NCBI RefSeq assembly: GCF_964204645.1
Contig: NC_134036.1
Coordinates: forward strand, 1,612,001 to 1,676,000
Length of the DNA: 64,000 nt
Direction: 5' to 3'
Origin: Tubulanus polymorphus
Lineage: Eukaryota > Nemertea > Palaeonemertea > Tubulaniformes > Tubulanidae
Positions within the stretch are counted from its first letter, which is position 1, and the number at the start of each line of letters is the position of its first letter. Positions 21,701 through 33,000 of this stretch are shown piece after piece. Both the position numbers and the translations under genes were made by a program. The notes beneath the pieces were generated by a model that was not told where the DNA came from, ran no database searches, and saw only the letters and a list, made by a program, of their open reading frames with translations.

Positions 21701-24429
21701 AATTAAGACTCGGGTTCGATTGTTGCGGTTGTTGTTGTTGGTGACGGTTGGATTTTGAATAATTCTGAAATTCAAATTGTTTTTCTTTTCAATTAGTCAT
21801 TCGACCGTGCAGAGTTTTCCAGGTAAGTGGCGCCACCCTGTGCGAAGGATTTAAACTTACCAGATTCGATTGTTGCGGAGACAAAACAGAAGACGTTCGT
21901 ACTTTATCATCGCGATCATCACCATCACGATTGCTGCCGGTTTCAACGGGAGACGTCTGAAATGATTATGATCAAAAAACATATATCAATACTCCGCATA
22001 GCGGTGCACTGACAAAGTACATCACTGATTAATACTCTGCATAGCGGTGCACTAGCAAAGTCCGCATAGCGGTGCACTAGCAAAGTGCATCACTGATTAA
22101 TACACCGCTATGTGTGACCATCATTTTTACACCGCACTGCGGATTAGATGCACTGAAACCAGTGTAAACATGTTCAATAGAGATCACAACTTATAACTAT
22201 AATAACATTCATACACTACAATGTGTATAACTGATAAATACACCACACTGCCGTGTAGAGGAACTGAAAGGGCTAAGGATAAATCAAATTACGCACCGAT
22301 GAATTTTCCGAGATTGTTTTATTCAGTTTTTCCGTCGTTCCGACAAGTTCTTTGTGGTATTTCAACAATAAATCCTGACATTCGACCAATTGTTTACGCA
22401 TTTCTGAAACCGACACCATTTTTTTTAGGATGAAGCAGATTTCGAAAATTCCAATAAAACTCTCGGCCCGTTATTGGGTTAGAAGGGTTAGTTACCGTCG
22501 CTATGTTGTTCGAGTTGTTTACTCTTTTCTTTCTCTTGTTGCGTCATCATTTCGAGATTCTCGATTTGTTTGCGATGTTCGTCGAGAGCAAGTTCCGCTA
22601 AATTCTTATCTTCATTCGCTCTGCAATTTCACGAAACAACAATCACGATACAGGCATCTACTGGGCCCAGTTTCACAAAAACGATGAAAGCCTGAATCGA
22701 TTTAAAGATAAACTGAATTAATGAAGAAATGAAATCTAGTTAAGCGTTTAACCTTTTGGTGAAACTGGGCCCTGAGGGTCTTCACAAAAACCGGTCAAAC
22801 ACAGGGCCACAACCTGCATTCAGGGCCAAGATGGGTCTCGAGTTAAAGTTAGTTCATTTTCAATTGGGAATCTCAAGAATCAAATCAGGGGATGTGGAAC
22901 TGAATCCACAACCGTGGAACTCTGACGGGAAGTTTTATTTGAGTCGAAATTAGAAGAGATGTGGAACTGGATCCACACAACTGTGGAACTCAGAATTCTA
23001 ATTAAACTTACACCGCTAGTTCGTGAATTAAAGTCGCCACTTTGCGTTTGTCGTCTTTACAAAGATCTTTCAACGAAGCTTTACGCGCGTGACGTCGCTT
23101 CGTTTTATCGTCACTAGGTGGCGTAATGGTCTGTTTCGAGGGTATTTTCGCGGCGCTGTCGCGTACGTTGTGAATTCCGTGGTTTTCTTTTCCGGACGAC
23201 GCCTGGATAGAAAATGAAAACTGGCGGAATGAATTGATGAACCTGCCGAACCCCGAGGGGATGGGGTGGGGATGGTTAATGGGGTGATTCTTGAATATTT
23301 CAATACTGTTAATCAGATCTTCTTTCACCAATTCTTTTTTTAGAGCAGCAGAAATTCTATTAACGGCAATGTTCTCAATATGCCAGAGTTTAAAGTTAAG
23401 ATTACGACGACATCGTGGCTGCTAAAAGTAGCAAAGCTTTCAATCCCCCCCAAAAAAACCGACAATTTGAGCTTAATTATGGGGTAATGTGCTTCCTTCT
23501 TTCACATTAGCTTGATATAGATCTTAAGCAATATCGGCATTGATAGATTATTGACATCCACTCTGGTAGGAGCTGCAGATATTTTTCAAGGAGTGGCTAA
23601 TTTTCTAAGAGGTGGATTTAAAAATGAAAGGGCTGGCTTCTCTTTAACCTGTTGTGGGGAACACTGAACTGTTAGAACTCCGGCCCAAATCCTGCTGCCT
23701 CCATCTGCCCTATTCAGGCATCTACGGTTAAAAACACTGACCATTACTTTCCTCAAAGGAAGTTACCTTTCGATTGCTAGAATTGCGAGAATTTCCTCGC
23801 CCAACAGGTGGCGCCGCTGGAGATGCTGCTCGTTTCATCGAGCGCTCCGCGTCGTCAATCGGACTGCGTAGATTCACAACAATCGGCTGCATTCTCCCCG
23901 GCGATTTCACTTTAACCTCCTCGACGACCTTCATTCGCGGACGCCCGCTAGCGCCACCGCCGACATTGTTGTTGTTGTTGCTAAGGCGACTATTTCCAGC
24001 AGCATCAACGCCTGGATGGATGAAGAGCCGAGTTCAGTACTACTACATTAATAGAGGCCTTTTACATTACAGCTTTAACTTTATCCATTTCCCTCTCTCC
24101 CTCTCCCTACATCATCTCCATTCAGTTCTGTTACTTACCGGGGACGAACGCATCCGAATCCGTCACCTCATCTGGAAAAACAAAAACCCGCCATCGAAAT
24201 ACTGCTCAGAATGAGCTAGAATAAATCGAATTGAATTGAACTTCGATTTTGAGATGTTCGTTGCTGTTAAAAACCCCGATATTGACGCCAATTAGGCCTA
24301 CTCGAAAATTTTGGTCTAAAAATTACTCTAAGTTTCTCAAAGATCTATATATTCGGTGTAGACTAGTTGTCACTTACCGTTTTGGCTCCAAAACACCCGA
24401 ATTTGACGAAAATCCGAGTCGTTTTTCAT
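18768..24429 (-). CDS. KIAA1328: Hinderin (KIAA1328) homologue, 14 coding exons
   Basis: Minus-strand exons, in transcript order: 24429-24378, 24171-24139, 24011-23767, 23202-23012, 22620-22496, 22403-22297, 21956-21861, 21764-21531, 20962-20926, 20830-20394, 20310-20178, 19839-19596, 19318-19220, 19071-18768. All phases match, giving 778 residues and stop TAA. Family hallmarks are an N-terminal FWSQNDEV block (13-20) with FVPG close behind, KASLKDLC followed by DDKRK (151-163) opening a coiled coil that includes VECQDLLLKYHKEL, a second Gln/Glu-rich helix (TEQRRLQDMLSKQEQL), and the C-terminal EDIFF (771-775). Human hinderin, reported to bind SMC3, has the same order but is shorter. Here the middle and tail are expanded: poly-Q runs, a DDDDDDEED acidic tract, Ala8, and a duplicated TSRV...SDSDRP motif in the last exon. 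Least certain are the exon 10 donor (GTTTCG) and the exon 11 ends. Confidence 0.85.
19855..20140. repeat. Degenerate tandem array, GATGATGTCATAGGGGG family
   Basis: Four or so units containing GATGATGTCATAGGGGGA, then TTTATGAGGCAGACAT, then AGGAAGTGTCTATGATC, in a hinderin intron. The family recurs at about 8540, 28430-28640 (reverse orientation) and 49925-50300. Confidence 0.75.
21070..21540. repeat. About 46-bp minisatellite containing copies of a 5' splice site
   Basis: About six to eight units of GGGTACTCACCGGGTCCTGA, then TTAACAGAGGCAGGGTTAAA, then ATGGAA. They abut the 3' edge of hinderin exon 8. On the coding (minus) strand each good unit reads AATCAG, GACCCG, GTGAGTACC, which repeats the exon 8 donor context CCG|GTGAGTACC. 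See the findings. Confidence 0.88.
21985..22275. mobile_element. Degenerate MITE, CACCGC palindrome family
   Basis: Repeated CTCCGCATAGCGGTGCACT and CACCGCACTGCGG motifs, ending AACTGAAAGGGCTAAGG. It is related to the element at 18385-18672 and lies within a hinderin intron. Confidence 0.5.
22663..22775. mobile_element. MITE with GGGCCCAGTTTCAC termini
   Basis: Terminal inverted repeats GGGCCCAGTTTCACAAAA and TTTTGGTGAAACTGGGCCC flank about 75 bp of AT-rich non-coding sequence inside a hinderin intron. Confidence 0.75.
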
Positions 24430-24439
24430 ATTCCGATAG

Positions 24440-27050
24440 TTGACCTAAATTGTTTAAATCTACCGCCAGGTGCGAGTAGGTTCGAATCCCAGTGTGTCGT
24501 TAATAACTTTGTTTTTATTTTATTAGGACAATTTTATGTTTTCTGTTGTTGGGTAATATTGTATATTTTACGGTCTCCCTCCATGTGCCACAGAATTAAT
24601 GGTTGTGAGGAAATAAAATCCTAATCTTTAGTCCCCACGAACATTTTCGAATGGGGTCGAACCCCGCCGTCTTCTCAGACTCCATAAGTGTTTCTACTCG
24701 GACTCGTCACAATCAAAATCCTTCGCTTAAATTGAACATTGGAAAGTTCGGCGAGATCTTAACGCAATTCTGCGAGGGGATGCGCAGGGACAAAAAAAAT
24801 GTCACGCATGCGTCCGCGTCCAATAGACCGTACCGGTAGAATCTGGGGCGCATTACACGTTGTATTAAGGCCCAAAAAATCAAGACCCGCTTTCCTGGTG
24901 CAGTAGCTATGGACCATGCCCTACAATTAGATTTTTTTCTGATTTCCCAGTGGGCCCGGCAAAATCGTCTCGCATCTAGGGTGTAGGGATGCGATCCAAG
25001 CCCTCGTCCGGACACTACAGCACCAACAAGAAAAAACCAATAAATTAAAAAAGCAAACGAAATTTGAGCAAACAATTTTATTCCCAGTAACATCGTTACA
25101 TCTATGTTAATAGTCATATTAATAATTATTATTATTGTCAGTGTCAGATTCAACCGACAGATGGCGCCATAGATAAGCAGGGTTTAAAAATGAAAAAGTA
25201 ACATCGTTTTCAAAAATTATATATGATCTCTTCGTGCCAAAGTTATGAAACCGGGCCAAATTATTCCTTTATTTATTATTATTCTAAATATTTAATCTCT
25301 ATGAATTTTAATTTTCGGACCCTCCACGTGATTTCCCCACAAATATAATGAACATCTTTCAATCAATCGATCCTTGGTTTTTCAAAAAATATACTCTTTA
25401 ACAAATTGACAATATATCGATGGGCTGCCTCGGACAATAATTTACTTTTATGATTAATTTCGATAAAAATAGAAAAGAAATACGCTATTTTTTCTTATTT
25501 TAGGGGTTCGAACTCAGTGCCAAATCATCCATTTTGTGAACTGAGCCACGCGAGGCTTATTTGCATATTAATTCGCTACTTAATTTATTCAGCATTAAGG
25601 TTCGAATCCCACATTTTTCTGAGAATCATCTACGTTCAAAGGGTGACATTTTATATAATTGAAAGCTTTGATATCTGAATAATTAGAACTCACAGCCTTT
25701 CTCCCGCAAATAGCCATCAATAACTGATATTGAAATGCGGTAAAAAAAAACAAACTAATTTTGTTTAGAAAATACTTAGTTTTGTGCTACATCAGTTTTT
25801 TGTCATTTGTTTAGTCATTAATTAAATGAAATCTGAGAAAAAAAATCATGGTCATTTTTCTTTTCCTTTCATGTTGCATAGTTTCGTTTATAAAGAAGAC
25901 TTTGAAATATATCCGGCGGTTTACTAAATACACGGCACATTGATCTACAAGCTATAGTGCTATTGAACACCGCTAGATGGCGAGTGCGAAGCCGTAAGAG
26001 AGAAAGTGGCCAGCTCGCTGCGTGGAGAAATATCTAACAGTTATCATTGTACATAGCGGTTTAGTTAGCAGGAGACTAGTGAAAGCATAGAAATATATAT
26101 CATCATCGAGTCCCTGATAGTTCCATAGTTTTAAGAGGGAATTTGGCACAGACAAAGGGTGTCCATCCAAACTGTTTGGTCCCTGTAAAATGGCATAATT
26201 TAACTGGCCCTGTACCATGGTTCTAAAACTTTGGTTAAAGTTAAGCCGTCAACCTGTATCATGGAACTCATTTTTGAACAGTAGACTAATGTTTACCACG
26301 GTATCAAAACACCGATTAACAATGAACTATTCACCTTTACAATGGCACTAAAACACTGGTTAAGGTTAAGCTATAAACCTGTATCATGGAACAGTTAATT
26401 ATCCATTGTACACCGTGGTATTAAAACACTGATTAACATTGAACTATCCACCTGTACCATGGTACTCGCTTATCAAACCGACCCCCGTGCTGTGACTCCG
26501 AAATTTCGTAATGGCGTTTGCTATGCGTTTGCTAAGGCTGTACCCTCTCCCCCTCTCCTTCCCGCACACTATCCGTGCATTGATTAATAAATAAGATGCT
26601 AATAAGAAGCATAGCGATCATGCATAAGGTCTCAATTGCACTATCAGCCGCTAGGTGGCAACACATGTGTTTTAAGGGCTATGAACACATATTCTCAATG
26701 CTTTGCATAATTGAATCCACACTTTATACGAAATTCACGTCTCCATATCTTTAGCCCCCCTCCGAGTTCACAGCGTTTCCGTAATAACCATACAACAGAG
26801 TTCCCCTAACACACGGCGCAACTGATTCCATATTTATACACCAGATGGCAGCATCGGACGACGTCCCCGTTATCATCATAGTCTCGCTCAGCGCGCATAG
26901 AAAGCAGGTTGTTTTTAAATAATACCACTTTGTATAAGCAACGATACTAAATATACAATTTATATGCATAATTTTTAGTAACCGATCGCGTTTTTTAAAC
27001 AGAATTTCATAATCAGCAGTTTGACAGTAATCCACTAGGTGGCGCGCGCG
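24440..27050. other. Intergenic region between hinderin and the calexcitin-like gene
   Basis: Holds tRNA-like SINE fragments with box B GGTTCGAATCC (about 24478 and 25609, plus strand) and a reversed box A/box B pair at about 25500-25560. There is an imperfect repeat structure at 26208-26465 marked by CCTGTACCATGG. CTCF-like motifs are at about 25970, 26648, 26839 and 27032. No exon is recognised. Confidence 0.4.
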
Positions 27051-27056
27051 CGTGCT

Positions 27057-30000
27057 CTACGTATATAACGGTTTTCCCAGTATATAGTTGCCCGGTTCGG
27101 TTTCGACGGCGCTGGTCAAATATTCGAACCACAACTTCTCAAATCGGTCTTCTGTGATTTTGAGTTTTGAGCTCGGGCTCAAAGGCGTAGTCGGTGTAAC
27201 TGGCTGCAACGATAAACAATAAACACATTCAATTAGAGCCCTAATAAAGAGACCTGGTCCGGGCCCTGTTTTAGAGATTGGTGTTACCTTTAACCCGGGG
27301 TTAACTCCATTGATAATGAGCTGAGTTAACCCCAGGGTTAAAAGTAATACCAGTCTTTAAAACTGAGCTCTGGGATTCCATAGCCAGGCGCGGATCCAGG
27401 GAATAAGGGAACTGACTATTATTGGGGAGGGCACTTTCTATGTCAAATCACGGCAAAAAGGGCACTTAACATCAAACTTGTGCAGGGTTTCGTACCGTGG
27501 CAATCTCAATGCCATCAGGTTCGAATCCCTGCCGAGAGGAAGGGGGCGGGTGATGTTTAAAGTTTGGATGATACACATACCTCGTTGGTAGCGGAGTATT
27601 TACTAGGCGACGGCGGGGTGTCGAACATACCAATCGATCGACTCAATCGTTCGTACGCGTCCTCGATATCGAAATCCGGTATTTCAAACGCCTGCAAACA
27701 CAACTTATATTCCTCTTTGTCGATCACTCCATCTCCTGCAAATAGATGGCGTATTTGTGAATTTAGTAGTGGTTGCATGGCTGTTGTAGGCTCCGTGGAG
27801 CCGTTTAGCTAAAGTAATGTAGACATTTAGATGCACTAAAGTGACATTGCATTTATAGGGACATTCCACGCTCGTGTGCCTAGTGGATCCTGTATTGACG
27901 CATTAGCTTCCCCAGTTATTCTCTGTGACTACGGGTGGAGAACCGACTTCACACTATAGCCACCTAGCGTTAATAACACACTGGCAAGTTACACAGTAAA
28001 TGTTGTGTGAACACTACAGATACATAATTTTCCCTTAGAGAAATATATAGATGTCGCTATTAGAGAGACACATTTTCACTGCAGCGCTCCTAGCGGATCC
28101 TCAATTGCCACAGTAGCAACGTATCTCGACTTACCGTTTACATCCATGCAGTTAAACATGAAATCCTTGAGATCTTTTTGGCACTGGTAATGAACTCTGC
28201 CGTCTTTAGACGTTTCAGGCCACTTGTCACCGGCCAGTTTTGCCGCCTCGACGAAATCTCCCCAATAATGCTGCCACTCATCTCGTCCAATCTGAAATAA
28301 CAAAATAGATTTAATGTCCCAATGAAAATATCCAACATCAACTTCATCGAAAGTCTAAGGCTCGACAATAAAATCCGAAATCTACAGCTGCAGCTTTCTA
28401 CATTTTCTTGTTTCTTGTAGGGAATTACAAACACCCTTCCACGAATGTGGCTGCCTCCATAAATCCCCCTATGACATCATCAAATTGTCTACTAGTGTTT
28501 ACGAACTATCGACACTTCTTGAAAAGATGTCTGCATCCATAAATCGCCATATGACATCATCAAATAAATATGGTGAATGTGGTTGCATTTATGACTATGA
28601 TATCATCGGATTTCTAAGGCTCAATATCAATTTGATGACGTCATATTTATGAAGGCAGATTAGGGGGAACAACGTATCCATTTGTTAAGCCTAAGTTGGA
28701 TTTTGGTACCAAAGTAGCCGGTCGCCTCTTCTTGGTGGGAGGTTTCACTTACGTTCATGACTAAAGCGTTGCTAACCGCTTTGTAAACCAATGTGCCTTT
28801 TATAAGTCCGGCCCATATGCTGGCGATTCGATTCTGGAAATCTTTGAAACCCGGATTCAACGGCGACCATTGTCGAATATTCGTTGCCAATTTCAACAAT
28901 CGGAAGAAGTCGTTATGATTCACCGTATCGCCGTCAGATGGGGCTACAAGAAAAATGGAATCGTAAATGAGGAGAGCGTATGTCGAAATGGTCGACTAAT
29001 GAATAAAGATTATCCTAACTTCGACACCCCTCGACCTTCTCCCAGGACGCACCCATAATAACCGACAACCAAACCCACAGACATGATATTTGTAAGAGTG
29101 CGTTGCCCTCTACCCCTGGGCCCGGTTTCATAGACTGAGTATCAAAGTTATCCCTAGGGGTAATTCCTCAATATGGCTGACAAGCACCATAGTAACGATA
29201 AGAAACCATGGTTATAACTGAACAAATTTCAAAATGTTCCCAGGGATTATTTTTCTTCGACATCTATGAAACCCAGCCCTTCTTCCTACTTATATGGAAG
29301 GCCATTTAAAGAAGACTTTACGTAGCCTTGTTGTAGCCGCTTAATGATATTGACTTAGGTAGTAAGGTCTATTGACGATATCCGTGGCGACTTGTCGTTC
29401 AATTCCGTGACCTTAATCAGTATTATTACGCGTCTCAATCCAAAACATGTCTATCCTTGACTGGGAACCTGTCGACAAGAACTGCATTTCAGTGCAAAAT
29501 CTGCTTAATGGGGATCGGATGATTATCGAATCTTGAATAGAGATATAACGATAAGGGCGACCCACATTGGAATACATTGTACGTGTAAAATTAGTTGCAG
29601 CTTTATACTGTACAAACAATAAGGGCAGATGGCAGTTTTCACTAGGAAAACTGCAGGGTTTGACATTTACTATGAACCCGACATTACAGCCAACAGTATA
29701 TCATTGCATTCCGGTACCTGGCTTATGACATTGAAGTTAGGACGGACTGCACCGAAGAGGATCCTGAGGCTAGTGTGGGTAGAGATGCGTTCAGCGAGGG
29801 CCGTTGCAGATACAAGAAGAATGGAGGATGGAATATGAGTTCTGCTAAAAAAAGCTTCAATGGTTTCAATAGTGGCGAGATTGACAGAAGGCAATACGGA
29901 CCACGAAAGAATCTGGACTTGGGAATACAGTAGATTAGGAAATACCGTCTTCAACTGGCTAGAGATCGTACAAATAACAACAACGAGCCACAACAAGAGA

Positions 30001-33000
30001 TTTACTTGAACGTTCATTGGCAAAACCGAACCGCATCAGCAGCAGCAAAAAGAAGCTGAACATGGAAGTATTATAGGTGACGAGAAACCTCACCTTGAAC
30101 TGGCAGAAAATTATAACAATTGACAAGAGAAGCCTCTTTTACACCTGTACAGAGTGACTTTCCTACTGGCAGCATACTGATCAAGAACAAAAAGTTGTCA
30201 AGTGAAACTGGGAAAGGTTATCAGAGCAGAGGAACTATCAGAGCATAATCATCTTGAAGAGGACTTTCATATTTGAAACACACCTCCTGCAATTGTAAGT
30301 AAGAAACCGATAGGCCTTCTGTGATCTCCTTTAAATGTAACATAGATATTCACTTTTCTTCTCAATAATGATTTAACAGCTAATGGTCGCGTGCGTGTAT
30401 ATCCCACGACGGAGGATGATAATCCTGATCAGTACCATCCTTATTGTCAATGCGATGATTTGGTACGCGTTCTGGTGGCGAGGGTACGAGACTGTCTCGA
30501 TGATAAGTCGTCGCAGCAATGGTAGTTCAGAGGTCGTTAGGAAAATGTCGCTGTCATTTGTCGGAGATATAATGGTTCACGACGCCATTTTGAAATCTGC
30601 TTACGACAAAAACACGTCTAAATACGACTTCAATCCGATCTTTAGGTATTGCATTTTTCCTCTTGACAATTCTCGATCGAAGCTGATCAGGAATGGGCTT
30701 AAGTTGATCGTACGATCGACTTTGGGGAGAGATTGGATTAGGTCAAATAATTGTTTCAACACCCAAGGGTATGGTTAGTTGCTTATCCAATGGGTTTTGG
30801 CGTGGTCAATACCAAGGTTTAAAAACGGTCTTAAATAATATTTGGTATAAAACTTGCCAATAGAACCGCGATGGACAATAGACTACCATTTACTCTCTGA
30901 ACCTTTATTCATTTCCCATATATACTTTCAGACACGTTAAGCGCCACCTGTCGGCCACGGACTTCACTATCGGTAATCTAGAGGTAGTCGTCGGTGTTGA
31001 ACCGTACGGACAAGTTAAATCTAATTATCACGCTCATCCGCTGTTTTCAGCGCCACCTGAACTCGTTGAAGCATTACGTAACGCCGGATTCGACGTCTTA
31101 GTAACTGCCAACAATCACGCTACCGACCTCGGCGACGAAGGCATCGTTAAAACGCTACAAACGTTAGACGCTTACGGTCTACGTCACACGGGCACGTTTG
31201 CCAACGCGCCGGATCCAAACTCGCCGTTGATTATAGAAAAAGGTGGCATGCGCGTCGCCATCTTGTCTTACACGAAACGATCCCCGCTTAGTACAGAACA
31301 TGTATCGCCCCCTATCGTCGTGAACTATCTCGATAAAGAGAGGATACGCGACGACGTGCGTGGCGTGAGGGACTCCGGGGTCGACGCGATCGTGGCCGTC
31401 GTTCACTGGGGCAAGGAATACCAGGAACATCCCGATAAACTACATCAGCAATACTGGTTAGACTATCTAAACGAATTAGGGGTGAAGGTCGTTATCGGGT
31501 CGCATCCTCACGTGTTGCAGCCGATGATCTGGAACAGGGCAGACGACTCTTTAGTCGTTTATTCGCTCGGTAACTTCCTGGCGAAGATGCACCACGGCAT
31601 CGTCATGCTCAAAGGCGCCGCCATTGTTCGCGTCGACCACGAGCTGCGAAAAGGTGGCGCCACTACTGTTGTAAATGTCAATACGACCGATTTAGTTTTC
31701 GAAAGTCGAATTTCGATAACGAATGTCGATTATCGATTGACGTATGTCGATTCGACTAGTGATGGTAAATTTTCGGTGATTCCCGTTCGGGAATTCGCGC
31801 CGCGAAAACTCGAAAACAGCGGCAACAACGAAACCATGACGAATTTACAGACGTTCGTTAAACAAGCAACTGAACTTCTAGACAACGAGAATGTGAATGT
31901 ACCAGAAATTGTGTAGAGAATTTGAACCGTAGTTTGCTCAAAATATGGTTTAAGGGGCCGGTTCCAGTTTCTAATGTCATGGCTTAGACTAATTCTACAT
32001 TCCTGAGGATATGGTTAAAGTAAACCATCTGGGGCCCGGTTCTAATGTCATGGCTTAGACTTAAGAATAGTCTAAGACCATCTTAGTTATAAAGCTATTC
32101 TAACAGCTTATGACAAACCCTGTGATTAAGACTACTTTTTAAGAACCGGGTTTGAGCGGCTGTTGCACATTCAAACCACAACATTCCTGAAGAAGATGGC
32201 TATTAGGTTATAGTCGAAATGACGAATCAATGAATAATTGGCACAAAATGACATTCTATTATCTGTTACACGTTTTAGGTTAATCTGACTTGGAGATCAA
32301 GACCTTTAGGCCGTGTCTATGGTTTAGGCGTATCTACGTAGTTCACAAGCTGGCAAGAAATGTCGCCGGCCAAATACCTTATACAGCCATTACCACCATT
32401 CAATTATGAATGAAGTTGCAATGATTTATTTATTTAGTTACCCTCCTGGTAAGGAGGGCTTCAAAAATAGTCTATAGACTCATTGATTGTTCCTCTCCAC
32501 GGAAATCTTTAGTAAAAGGCGAAAGATTTAAACGCGGTTGAAGAGAAACCAGAGTGATTCAGCTGACAGTCCTCGAGGTATTTATACCCCGGATCCATTG
32601 CCTTTATAAACGGTGTTTTACTTTCGAATAATATGAATATTTTCTACCACCAAATTGTCGTCAAAGTCAGAAGTTTCCACAGAGTTCAGTTGGAATTTTA
32701 CTCAGATTTAAATCCAATTTATTTAGTTTAAAACCCAATTTATTCAAAGTTTAAAATATCTAAAGTTAATTTTATTTCATCAAAATGAAAATCAAAAAGC
32801 GCGACATTTCAGGTGTGACGACTGATGACGATCTGCTGTGAGAGTTCGAAACGCCGTGCTTTGAATAAATAAAATTCGTTTGTTTTTTAATCTTTTAAAC
32901 TTTCTTGGTAGGTTTAAAGTGTTTGATATTATATTCTTCAAGTCTTAGAGTACTGTAACTAATTTAGTAGTCACGCTGAGAAGCCGATCCCATACTGGAA

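Noticed and set aside
18768-24429. Centrosomal CSPP1- or CCDC66-like assignment for the minus-strand coiled-coil gene
   Set aside because: The specific blocks FWS near the N terminus, SLKDLC and EDIFF at the C terminus fit hinderin instead.
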